A DNA stretch of 15,327 nt, from NCBI GenBank assembly GCA_003558415.1, contig PWLT01000240.1, forward strand, positions 1 to 15,327, written 5' to 3'. Below, in pieces: positions 6,793 to 13,273 of this stretch. The position numbers and the translations under genes are program-made. The DNA comes from Hyphomicrobiales bacterium (lineage in GTDB: Bacteria > Pseudomonadota > Alphaproteobacteria > Rhodobacterales > Rhodobacteraceae). The notes under the pieces were generated by a model. It worked only from the letters and a program-made list of their open reading frames with translations, ran no database searches and was not told the DNA's origin. Within the stretch, counting starts at the first letter, position 1. Every line of letters starts with the position of its first letter.

Positions 6793-7284
6793 TCAACCCT
6801 CGTCGCGCCGCGGGGGGGCGTCCTGCACATATGGCCCGCGCACGGGCTGCTGTCGCCCGCCGAGGTGCTGCGTGAAGTGATGCGCATCATTGAGCTGGAT
6901 ATCGGCGAGCGTGTATTGATCGAATGTGGCGACGAAGGCCTCCAGGGCGGCATTGATCACAGCAGGAAGAGCGCAGACGCGCGTGATCGGGCAGGTGTTG
7001 CCGGGCAGAAAGCATTCGACCATGCCGAAATCCGGCTCGGTCAGGCGCAGCACGGCGCCGAGATTGATCTCCTCGGCCGGCTTTGCGAGGCTGAAGCCGC
7101 CCGAGCGCCCGCGCACCCCTTCGAGATACCCCGCGCGCGAGAGCAGCAGCACCACCTTCTTGAGATGCGCCGCGGAGATGCCGTAGAGTTCCGCCGTCTC
7201 CTCGATCGTCGTGCGCCTGTCCGGCCGGTTTGCCGCGATCAGCAGTACCCGAAACGCATAGTCGCTGAACTTCGTCAGTCGCAT
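6793..7284 (-). CDS. nsrR: Rrf2-family nitric-oxide-sensing iron-sulfur repressor NsrR
   Basis: This 163-residue transcription factor binds DNA with an N-terminal winged helix (about 1-80; MRLTKFSDYAFRVLL opening, recognition-helix region TAELYGISAAHLKKVV, wing RGRSGGFSLAKP). Three cysteines at 91, 98 and 104 (spacing X6, X5; ECF...CPI...C.L context) would hold the [4Fe-4S] cluster that reacts with NO. This spacing matches Neisseria NsrR as I recall it and differs from IscR (X5, X5) and RirA (X7, X5). Asp8 and Arg12 are also present; Asp8 is the fourth cluster ligand in Streptomyces NsrR. Together these favour NsrR over RirA or IscR. I chose ATG 7284, with GAGG 8 bases upstream; the frame extends 9 codons further without homology. 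NO-detoxification genes such as hmp or nor are not next to it. Confidence 0.9.
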   Translation of the reverse strand: MRLTKFSDYAFRVLLIAANRPDRRTTIEETAELYGISAAHLKKVVLLLSRAGYLEGVRGRSGGFSLAKPAEEINLGAVLRLTEPDFGMVECFLPGNTCPITRVCALPAVINAALEAFVATFDQYTLADIQLNDAHHFTQHLGGRQQPVRGPYVQDAPPRRDEG

Positions 7285-7309
7285 GGGGTTATCCTCGGCT
7301 CTGCGGTCC

Positions 7310-7338
7310 ATTCTGGACGCCCTTTGCGGGGGTGTCCT
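7310..7338 (-). promoter_or_regulatory. Predicted sigma70 promoter of nsrR
   Basis: On the minus strand, AGGACA (7338-7333, 4/6 to TTGACA) and CAGAAT (7315-7310, 4/6 to TATAAT) are spaced by exactly 17 bases. They predict a start near 7303 and a 5' leader of about 19 bases to the nsrR ATG at 7284, which includes its Shine-Dalgarno. The -35 element abuts the FNR-type box, as in class II activated promoters. Confidence 0.5.
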
Positions 7339-7351
7339 TGATCCGTATCAT
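7338..7351. promoter_or_regulatory. FNR/FnrL-type binding site
   Basis: TTGATCCGTATCAT matches the FNR consensus TTGAT-N4-ATCAA at 9 of 10 defined positions. Its centre (7344.5) is at -41.5 from the predicted nsrR start (7303), the class II activator position. For the divergent nrdR gene it would lie about 95 bases upstream of the candidate start, too far for a standard class II role. In Rhodobacterales the regulator would be FnrL; a Dnr/NnrR-type CRP family member recognising TTG-N8-CAA is less likely because the last half-site base differs. Confidence 0.65.
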
Positions 7352-7427
7352 GTCGCCCGCGCAGGGGCCGCAGCAACTCAATATCTAGCGGTTCGAATTT
7401 CTACTACCCAACCTTTCGCGGCTGGCC

Positions 7428-7433
7428 TATAGT
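7428..7433 (+). promoter_or_regulatory. Candidate -10 element of nrdR
   Basis: TATAGT matches the -10 consensus at 5/6 and lies 39 bases before the nrdR ATG, predicting a start near 7440. No good -35 is visible at 16-18 bases (TACCCA at 7405-7410 is the nearest), so the call rests on one element. The flanking bases 7378-7405 are the most AT-rich in this spacer. Confidence 0.35.
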
Positions 7434-7472
7434 GCCTGTGGATTTGGGCCGGGTCATACCGAGGGAGAGTCC

Positions 7473-7940
7473 ATGCGCTGCCCGTTCTGCGGAAATATCG
7501 ACACCCAGGTAAAGGACTCCCGCCCGGCCGAGGACCATGTCTCGATCCGGCGGCGGCGTTTCTGTCCGGCTTGCGGCGGGCGCTTTACCACCTATGAGCG
7601 TGTGCAGCTTCGCGATCTCGTGGTGATCAAGTCGACCGGCAAGCGCGAACCCTTCGACCGCAGCAAGCTCGAACGCTCGATCCGCATCGCCATGCAGAAG
7701 CGCCCCATCGAGCCCGAGCGCATCGATCAGATGATTTCGGGGATCGTGCGTCGGCTGGAGAGCATGGGCGATACCGACGTTCCCTCCAAGATCATCGGCG
7801 AGATCGTGATGGAGACGCTCGCGCGAATCGACACCGTCGCCTATGTGCGTTTCGCCAGCGTCTACAGGAATTTCCAGGCAGCCGACGATTTCGACAAGTT
7901 CGTCTCCGAGTTGCGCCCCCAGAGCCTGGGCGAGGAGTGA
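7473..7940 (+). CDS. nrdR: Transcriptional repressor NrdR
   Basis: NrdR represses ribonucleotide reductase genes according to the ATP/dATP level. The 155-residue protein has an N-terminal zinc ribbon: CPFC at 3-6 and CPAC at 31-34, with the typical DSRP and [17 protein letters not shown] elements. An ATP-cone domain follows from about residue 47 ([20 protein letters not shown] onward) to the C-terminal region [13 protein letters not shown]. Length and motifs are canonical. ATG 7473 has a GGGAGAG ribosome site. The stop codon overlaps the GTG start of ribD by 4 bases, the usual nrdR-ribD arrangement in alphaproteobacteria. Confidence 0.98.
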   Translation: MRCPFCGNIDTQVKDSRPAEDHVSIRRRRFCPACGGRFTTYERVQLRDLVVIKSTGKREPFDRSKLERSIRIAMQKRPIEPERIDQMISGIVRRLESMGDTDVPSKIIGEIVMETLARIDTVAYVRFASVYRNFQAADDFDKFVSELRPQSLGEE

Positions 7941-9052
7941 GCGGGGAAGTTGACGCGCGCTTCATGGCGCTCGCGCTCGATCTTGGGGCGCGGATGCGTG
8001 GGCGCGTGTGGCCCAACCCGGCCGTGGGCTGCGTGATCGTGCGCGACGGGCGCATCGTCGGGCGCGGCTGGACGCAGCCCGGCGGTCGCCCCCATGCCGA
8101 GGTCGAGGCGCTGGCCCGCGCCGGGGCTGCCGCGCGCGGCGCCACCGCCTATGTCAGCCTGGAGCCCTGCGCCCATCACGGCCGCACGGCGCCCTGTGCC
8201 CAGGCCCTGATCGAGGCCGGGCTGCGCCGCGTGGTCACGCCTATGGACGACCCCGACCCGCGCGTTGCCGGGCGCGGCCATGCGGCGCTGGAGACGGCGG
8301 GGATCGCGCTGACCCGCGGTGTTGCGGCGGCCCAGGCCGAGCGGGTCCATCGCGGGTTTCTCATGCGTGTGCGCCATGGCCGGCCGATGGTGACGCTCAA
8401 GCTCGCTACCAGCTTCGACGGCCGTATCGCCACCGCCACGGGTGAAAGCCGCTGGATCACCGGGAGCGCAGCGCGGCGCGCCGTCCATGCGCTGCGCGCG
8501 AACCATGACGCGGTTCTTGTGGGGGCGCAAACGGCGCGCGCCGATGATCCGATGCTGAGCGTGCGCGGGCTTGGCGTGACGTCGCAGCCGGTGCGCGTGG
8601 TGGCGAGCGGCGGGCTCGATCTGCCGCTCGACGGAGCGCTTGCCGGCAGTGCGCGCGAGGTTCCGCTGTGGTTGCTGCACGGCCCGGGCGAGGAGGCGCA
8701 GGCCCGCCGATCCGCATGGGACGCCACCGGCGCGCGGCTGATCGAGGTGAGCCAGGGGCCGGACGGGCGGCTCGATGCGGCGGCGATGCTTGCCGCGCTG
8801 GGCGCGGCCGGGATCACGCGCCTTTTCTGCGAGGGTGGCGGGGCGCTCGCGGCTGCGCTGCTTTCGGCCGGGCTGGTCGATGAGCTTGTGGGTTTCACCG
8901 CCGGCTGCGCGCTGGGGGCCGATGGGCGGCCAGGCCTCGGGGCGCTGGGGCTTGAGCGTCTGGACGCCGCGCCGCGTTTTCGGCTGCTGGAGGCGCGGCG
9001 CGTTGGCGGCGATCTCATGCACCGCTGGGAAGCCTTGGCAGGGCAGGGCTGA
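7937..9052 (+). CDS. ribD: Bifunctional riboflavin biosynthesis deaminase/reductase RibD
   Basis: RibD carries out the second and third steps of riboflavin synthesis: deamination of the diaminopyrimidine ribosyl phosphate and reduction of its ribosyl group. It has 371 residues. The deaminase domain (about 5-145) shows [10 protein letters not shown], the zinc and catalytic motif HAE at 53-55, and [11 protein letters not shown] with Cys78 and Cys87. The reductase domain (about 153-368) shows [32 protein letters not shown] and [12 protein letters not shown] near its end. I use the GTG at 7937, which overlaps the nrdR stop (GTGA) and supplies the conserved D-x-x-F-M residues; an ATG at 7964 would remove them. 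The gene ends 53 bases before the convergent FAH gene; GCCACA/TGTGGC (9068-9073, 9092-9097) in that gap is a weak terminator candidate. Its usual partner ribE is displaced to 14763. Confidence 0.97.
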   Translation: MSGEVDARFMALALDLGARMRGRVWPNPAVGCVIVRDGRIVGRGWTQPGGRPHAEVEALARAGAAARGATAYVSLEPCAHHGRTAPCAQALIEAGLRRVVTPMDDPDPRVAGRGHAALETAGIALTRGVAAAQAERVHRGFLMRVRHGRPMVTLKLATSFDGRIATATGESRWITGSAARRAVHALRANHDAVLVGAQTARADDPMLSVRGLGVTSQPVRVVASGGLDLPLDGALAGSAREVPLWLLHGPGEEAQARRSAWDATGARLIEVSQGPDGRLDAAAMLAALGAAGITRLFCEGGGALAAALLSAGLVDELVGFTAGCALGADGRPGLGALGLERLDAAPRFRLLEARRVGGDLMHRWEALAGQG

Positions 9053-9104
9053 GCGCGCGGCGCCGCCGCCACATGGATGCGCGTTGAAGGGTGTGGCGCC
9101 GGTT

Positions 9105-9806
9105 TCAGATCACGCGCAGTTCCAGCGGATCGAGCCCGTCGATGCGCGCGCCGAGCCTGTCGCCGCGCTGTACTGCGCCGACGCCCGCAGGCGTTCCCGT
9201 CATGATCAGATCCCCCGGCCGCAGTTCGAAATGGCGCGAGAGCTCGGCGATGATCTCGGGCGTCTTCCAGATCATCTGTTCGAGCCGGCCGCTCTGGCGC
9301 AGTTGCCCGTTCACCGTCAGTGCGATCTCGCCGCGATCGAGCGGGCCGGTCGCTGCGATTGGAGCGAGCGCGCCGCAGGGGGCGGAATGTTCGAAAGCCT
9401 TTCCCACCTCCCAGGGGCGGCCGCGGCGCTTGGCCTCGGCCTGCAGGTCGCGCCGGGTCATGTCGAGGCCCACGGCATGGCCGAATATGCACCCCTGCGT
9501 ATCGCCCGCGGCGATGTCACGCCCGCCCCGGTCCAGGGCGACGACGAGTTCGACCTCGTGATGGACCTCCCGGCTCAGCGGCGGAAAGGGGAAGTCCAGC
9601 CCGTCGGCGAGCAGGTTGTCGGGGCTCTTGAGGAAGAAGAACGGCGGTTCGGCATCGGGGTCATGCCCCATCTCGACGGCGTGTTCGGCATAGTTGCGCC
9701 CGACGCAATACAGGCGGTGAACCGGAAAGCGCGAGGCGGTGCCGCGCACCGGTAAGCTGACCGTGGGCGGGGGAGAGATCACAAAGGCGGGGTCGGTGGG
9801 GGGCAT
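9105..9806 (-). CDS. Fumarylacetoacetate hydrolase (FAH) family protein, fumarylpyruvate-hydrolase-like
   Basis: This 233-residue enzyme belongs to the metal-dependent FAH fold, which cleaves or decarboxylates 2,4-dioxo acids. LYCVGRNYAEHA at 32-43 opens the fold. The metal triad is Glu84 and Glu86 in HHEVELVVAL plus Asp115 in VGLDMTRRD, and GKAFEHSAP (135-143) and PGDLIMTGTPAGVG (197-210) close the active site. The run DMTRRDLQAEAKRRGRPWEVGKAFE resembles fumarylpyruvate hydrolases such as NagK more than housekeeping FAH, but the substrate cannot be fixed from sequence. I chose ATG 9806, with AAGG 8 bases upstream; the frame runs back to 9923 through sequence without homology. It lies on the same strand as kpsC, 147 bases downstream, and faces ribD. 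No aromatic-degradation partners are nearby, so its link to capsule or riboflavin genes is unexplained. Confidence 0.88.
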   Translation of the reverse strand: MPPTDPAFVISPPPTVSLPVRGTASRFPVHRLYCVGRNYAEHAVEMGHDPDAEPPFFFLKSPDNLLADGLDFPFPPLSREVHHEVELVVALDRGGRDIAAGDTQGCIFGHAVGLDMTRRDLQAEAKRRGRPWEVGKAFEHSAPCGALAPIAATGPLDRGEIALTVNGQLRQSGRLEQMIWKTPEIIAELSRHFELRPGDLIMTGTPAGVGAVQRGDRLGARIDGLDPLELRVI

Positions 9807-9900
9807 TCGGGTGGCCTTCTGTGGATTGGCGGTGGTGCAGCGCCGTGTTAGCGCGTGGCGCCAGGGAGCGAAACCCGGTGCGGCGGTTGCGGTCGCGGGA

Positions 9901-9933
9901 GCCTCCGGCGGGGATATTTTCACGAAGAAGATG
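9901..9933. other. Conserved-looking intergenic motif downstream of kpsC
   Basis: On the plus strand the spacer reads GCCTCCGGCGGGGATATTTT and then CACGAAGAAGATG. GCCTCCGGCGGGG lies next to an ATATTTT box and a purine-rich AAGAAGA tail. I recall very similar stretches recurring after genes in many Rhodobacterales genomes, but cannot verify this here. It is the only copy I see in the window. It begins 21 bases after the kpsC stop (minus strand). Read leftward, the GTGAAAATATCC part does not form a clear terminator hairpin. Confidence 0.4.
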
Positions 9934-9953
9934 GGCAGGGGGGCGCGTGCGGA

Positions 9954-12029
9954 TCAGCGCCAGAGCCTGGCGTGGCCGGCCAGAAGCCCCTGCAGGCGCG
10001 CGAGCAGGCGCAGGAGCGGTCCGCGGCGCGTGGGTTGGGCGTCAGGACGGGCGAGGCGCTCGGCGATCACTTCGGCGGGGCAGGGCAGGCCGCTGCGCGG
10101 GTCGAGATAACGCGGATAGGCGATCAGCGTGGCATGGGCGAGCGCCGCCCGGCCCGGACGCGCGCTGCGGCGTGCCGGTGCGGGCGCGAGATCGCGCGTG
10201 AGCCCCCATCCGGCGTAGAAGGGGGTGCCGAGGCAGGTGACGGGCTTGCCGCGCAGCAGTGCCTCGAAGCCCAGCAGCGAGGTGATCGTCCAGACCTCGT
10301 CGGCCGCGTCCAGCGCCGTGGCCGGGTCGATGCCGCGCAGCACCATGTCGGCATGCGCATCGAGCTCGGCGGCCGGGATCTCGCCCAGCCGCAGCCCGGC
10401 CTCCACGTCGGGATGGGGTTTGTAGAGGATCACCGCCTCGGGGTTTTCGTCCCGCACGCGGGCCAGCAGATCGCGGTTGCGCCTGACCGAACCGGCGCCG
10501 AGGCGGATCGAGGCGTCGTCCTCGACCTGACCGGGCACAAGGATGCGCCGCCCCTCGGGCAGACTGGGAAGCATGGCGCCGCCGGTGTTGTATTTCGACA
10601 GCCGTTGCGCGATCAGCCCGTCGATGAGCGCCTGGGCGCGCGCCTCCGCGCCGGGCGGAGGTGGTGCCGCGATCAGTCGCTCCAGCCGGGATTCCCGGGT
10701 CGGGTCGTAATAGATCCCCAGATCGTCGCGCACCAGCGACCATGCCGGCACGAGCTGCGCGCCCAGCCCGCGCGAGCGCAGGAAACCGTCCTCGACCCGC
10801 GCCAGCGCGACGCCCGCCCCGGTGGCCGCCGCCATGATCTCCGGGGTTTCCTTGCCCGCCCAGACCATCAGCGCGCGCCCCGTGCGCCTTGCCCGCGCCG
10901 CCGCGCGTGCCGGCTCGCGCGCAAAGCGCAGCGGGCGCTCGCGCCCGAAGAAGCGCTGGAGTTGCGCGCGTTTCCACAGCCGCATTCCCAGCGCGATATG
11001 GCCGTGGCGATCCTCGCGGAAGGCGCGGACCTCGGCCTCGAGCTGCGCGAGCGTGTCCTCGAAGCGGCACAATCGGTCGCGGCAGGGGTCGTACCATATC
11101 GGGTAGAGCAGCATCGCGCCCGCAAAGAGCTGCGCGCGGCTCAGCCGGCGGGTGCGGCGGGGGTGGGGGTGTTCGTCAGCCGTCAGCCCCCAGCCGGCAT
11201 AGAAGGGCTGGCCGAAGACGCGCGGGCGGTGCCCGGCGAGGATTGCCTCGAAGCCCAGTTGCGACGAATGGGTGTAGACGGCGACCGCCCCCTCCAGCAG
11301 CCGCCAGGGAGAAACCGGCGAGTTGTCCAGCGTCACGCGCACGCCATCGGCGTCCTCGGGGCCGAAATGGCCGGGGCGGTGGCCGTGCCGCGCCTCGGGA
11401 TGGGCGCGAATGATGATGCGTGCGCCGGGGTTTTCCTCCTGCGCGGCATGGAGCATGGCGCGAAAACCGGCGCTCGTGCCGCCGCCGCGGCTCACGGCCA
11501 GGTCGCCGCGAACCTGGTCGACCACAAGCACATATCCCGGCGCGGGGGCGTCCAGGTCGGGGTCGTGGGTGTTGTACTTGGACAGATCCGCCGCGATCAG
11601 GCGGGCGATGCCCTCATGTGCGCGGGCGATGAGCGGTGCATCGTCGAAGGGATGCGTGGCCAGCAGGGTTTCGAGATCGCTCGGCCCGTCGGCATCGTAA
11701 TGCATGCCGCGCCCGTCCACGATCAGCCCGAGCGCCGGTTCGCCGGAGCGGCCCGGCCGGACAGACCGCAAGAAGGCGTCCTCGACACGCAGCAGCGGTG
11801 CGCCGGCGCGCCTTGCGACCCATTCGCCCCGGCGCGCAATGGGCGTGCGCCCCCAGACGCCGACCGCATCGCCCTCGCGTGGCCAGCCGGGCCGGGGCGT
11901 CAGCCCGGCGAGGGTGAGAATGCGCCGGATGCGTGCTGCGCGCCGGCTGGGTCCGAGAAACCCCGCGCTGAAGACGCGCAGGGTTCCGGTCGATTTCCGG
12001 ACGTCCGGCCCAGGCGTGTCCGGCGGCAT
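9954..12029 (-). CDS. kpsC: Capsule poly-Kdo linker transferase KpsC (dual-module beta-Kdo glycosyltransferase)
   Basis: KpsC extends the first Kdo placed by KpsS on a phosphatidylglycerol-type lipid, making the short poly-beta-Kdo linker of group 2 capsules at the cytoplasmic face. The 691 residues (E. coli about 675) contain two copies of one module. The first shows RVEDAFLRS 81-89, LSKYN 149-153, RAHPE 208-212, THSSQLGFEA 253-262 and GQPFYAGWGLT 273-283. The second shows RVEDGFLRS 411-419, LSKYN 477-481, YKPHPD 536-541, TITSLLGFEA 581-590 and GTPFYAGWGLT 601-611. In the family the modules add alternating beta-2,4 and beta-2,7 Kdo. Both sets of motifs are intact. ATG 12029 lies 8 bases after the upstream stop and has no good ribosome site, so translation is probably coupled. 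CMP-Kdo would come from kdsD-kdsB-kdsA in this same window. Confidence 0.95.
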   Translation of the reverse strand: MPPDTPGPDVRKSTGTLRVFSAGFLGPSRRAARIRRILTLAGLTPRPGWPREGDAVGVWGRTPIARRGEWVARRAGAPLLRVEDAFLRSVRPGRSGEPALGLIVDGRGMHYDADGPSDLETLLATHPFDDAPLIARAHEGIARLIAADLSKYNTHDPDLDAPAPGYVLVVDQVRGDLAVSRGGGTSAGFRAMLHAAQEENPGARIIIRAHPEARHGHRPGHFGPEDADGVRVTLDNSPVSPWRLLEGAVAVYTHSSQLGFEAILAGHRPRVFGQPFYAGWGLTADEHPHPRRTRRLSRAQLFAGAMLLYPIWYDPCRDRLCRFEDTLAQLEAEVRAFREDRHGHIALGMRLWKRAQLQRFFGRERPLRFAREPARAAARARRTGRALMVWAGKETPEIMAAATGAGVALARVEDGFLRSRGLGAQLVPAWSLVRDDLGIYYDPTRESRLERLIAAPPPPGAEARAQALIDGLIAQRLSKYNTGGAMLPSLPEGRRILVPGQVEDDASIRLGAGSVRRNRDLLARVRDENPEAVILYKPHPDVEAGLRLGEIPAAELDAHADMVLRGIDPATALDAADEVWTITSLLGFEALLRGKPVTCLGTPFYAGWGLTRDLAPAPARRSARPGRAALAHATLIAYPRYLDPRSGLPCPAEVIAERLARPDAQPTRRGPLLRLLARLQGLLAGHARLWR

Positions 12030-12037
12030 CGCCGAGG

Positions 12038-13180
12038 TCAGTCGGAGACGCCGTCTGCCAGGCTCTGGACGGCTCCCGCCGCTCCCAGGGTTCCGGTCAG
12101 CGTGGCAATGGTGCGATCCCACTGGACCGAGGGGGCCTCGGTGACATAGACGGTGTCGCCATCGCGGATGGCAAAATCGCGAGCCAGGAACATGCCTGTG
12201 GGTGCGGTGAGATCGAGGACATAGGCGAACCGCTGGTCGCCGACCAGATCGTCACGCCCGAGCACCGCATTGGCGATCTCGGCGGGTTCGTTGCGGAATA
12301 CGAACACCCCCGTCGGATCGGCGGTGGCGGGGCTGAGCCCGCCCACCTGGGCGATCGCCTCGATGGCCGAGAGCGCCTGGCTCTCGAAGGGTACGCGGTT
12401 CTGCGTGCCGGTCGCGCCGAGCACCGAGAAGGCGCGCTGATCCTGCTGGACCATGATCCGGTCGCCGTCGCGCAGCGCGATGTCGAGGGTGGGGTTGTCG
12501 TAGAGATCCATCAGCCAGATGCGGTCGCTATGGTCGCCGCGGGTGATCTGAACCTGTGCGATCTCGGGCTCGATGGCCACCCCGCCGGCCGTTGCCAGCA
12601 TGGCCGCGAGCGTGCGGTTGGGCCGCTCGATCGGGTAGACGCCCTGCGCGCCCACCGTGCCCAGGACCGACACCGTCGATCCGTCCCCGGCCACGCGTCG
12701 CACGATGACCTGCGGATCGGGGGTCTGGACGTCGAGTTCGGCGGTGATCACCTCTCGCAACTGTTCGGGGGTGCGGCCGGCGGCGCGGATCCGCCCGGCA
12801 TAGGGGATGAAGATGTACCCCTCGCCGTCAACCTGAACCTCCTCGATGAGGGCGACGTCGGATTCGGGGCCCGCCAGCAGCCCCTCGACGACGTTTTCAT
12901 AGACGCTCAGGTTCAGGATATCGCCGGGGTTGATCGTGTCCGATCCCAACCGGCCGGCGTTCCTGAGCGCATCGCTGAAGCCCAGCGCGGGCGCGATTCC
13001 GGTGGCGCGGGTCACGCGGTCATTGACGGTGACGATGAACGCATCGCCTTGTCGCTGAACGGAGCCGGCGAAGATTTCGCTCTTGGTCGGCCCGGGGCGC
13101 GGCAGGCTGCAGGCCGCCACGGTCGCGCCAAGCACTAGGAGGGCCAGAATTCTGGCCCCTCGGGTTGCCTTGATTTTCAC
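12038..13180 (-). CDS. Outer-membrane polysaccharide export lipoprotein, Wza/KpsD (OPX) family
   Basis: This protein should form the ring-shaped outer-membrane channel through which capsule leaves the cell. The 380 residues begin with a lipoprotein signal peptide (ARILALLVLGATVAAC; lipobox V-A-A-C, acylated Cys24). A polysaccharide-export domain follows at about 80-162 (NPGDILNLSVYE 84-95; VDGEGYIFIPYAG 117-129), then SLBB-type beta-grasp repeats at about 168-245 (VSVLGTVGAQGVYPI) and 250-346 (FSVLGATGTQNRVPF). A predicted amphipathic C-terminal segment (351-376) could build the membrane barrel. Its length equals that of E. coli Wza (about 379), not the much longer KpsD (about 558), although the partners are KpsC and KpsS. 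The start is GTG 13180, with AGGAG 7 bases upstream. It sits between kpsS (93 bases upstream) and kpsC (8 bases downstream). Confidence 0.9.
   Translation of the reverse strand: MKIKATRGARILALLVLGATVAACSLPRPGPTKSEIFAGSVQRQGDAFIVTVNDRVTRATGIAPALGFSDALRNAGRLGSDTINPGDILNLSVYENVVEGLLAGPESDVALIEEVQVDGEGYIFIPYAGRIRAAGRTPEQLREVITAELDVQTPDPQVIVRRVAGDGSTVSVLGTVGAQGVYPIERPNRTLAAMLATAGGVAIEPEIAQVQITRGDHSDRIWLMDLYDNPTLDIALRDGDRIMVQQDQRAFSVLGATGTQNRVPFESQALSAIEAIAQVGGLSPATADPTGVFVFRNEPAEIANAVLGRDDLVGDQRFAYVLDLTAPTGMFLARDFAIRDGDTVYVTEAPSVQWDRTIATLTGTLGAAGAVQSLADGVSD
13141..13158. repeat. Perfect 18-base palindrome in the signal-peptide codons of the export lipoprotein gene
   Basis: GGGCCAGAATTCTGGCCC is an exact inverted repeat. 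It covers codons 8 to 14 of the gene starting at 13180, beginning 22 bases after the GTG. In mRNA it can fold into a 7-bp GC-rich hairpin with a 4-base loop near the initiation site. It may be chance from Leu/Ala/Arg codon choice (ARILAL) or may tune translation. Confidence 0.6.
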
Positions 13181-13273
13181 TGCTCGGCTCCTGTTAATCG
13201 GATTCTGCCTCAGGTTTTTCCCGTAAGGGTACAGAAATCCGCAGGAATAAGCCAGCGCGCCAGTGTGGGGGGG

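Noticed and set aside
7312..7472. NsrR operator or NrdR box in the nsrR/nrdR spacer (autoregulation)
   Set aside because: I found neither an AT-rich ATGYATTT-type inverted repeat nor an NrdR-box pair; only the FNR-type box is convincing.
9855..12149. A 764-codon open frame on the plus strand covering all of kpsC antisense
   Set aside because: It is longer than kpsC but is Arg/Ala/Gly/Gln-rich with no recognisable domain, has no plausible start, and is explained by GC-rich third codon positions of kpsC. KpsC itself has duplicated family motifs throughout.
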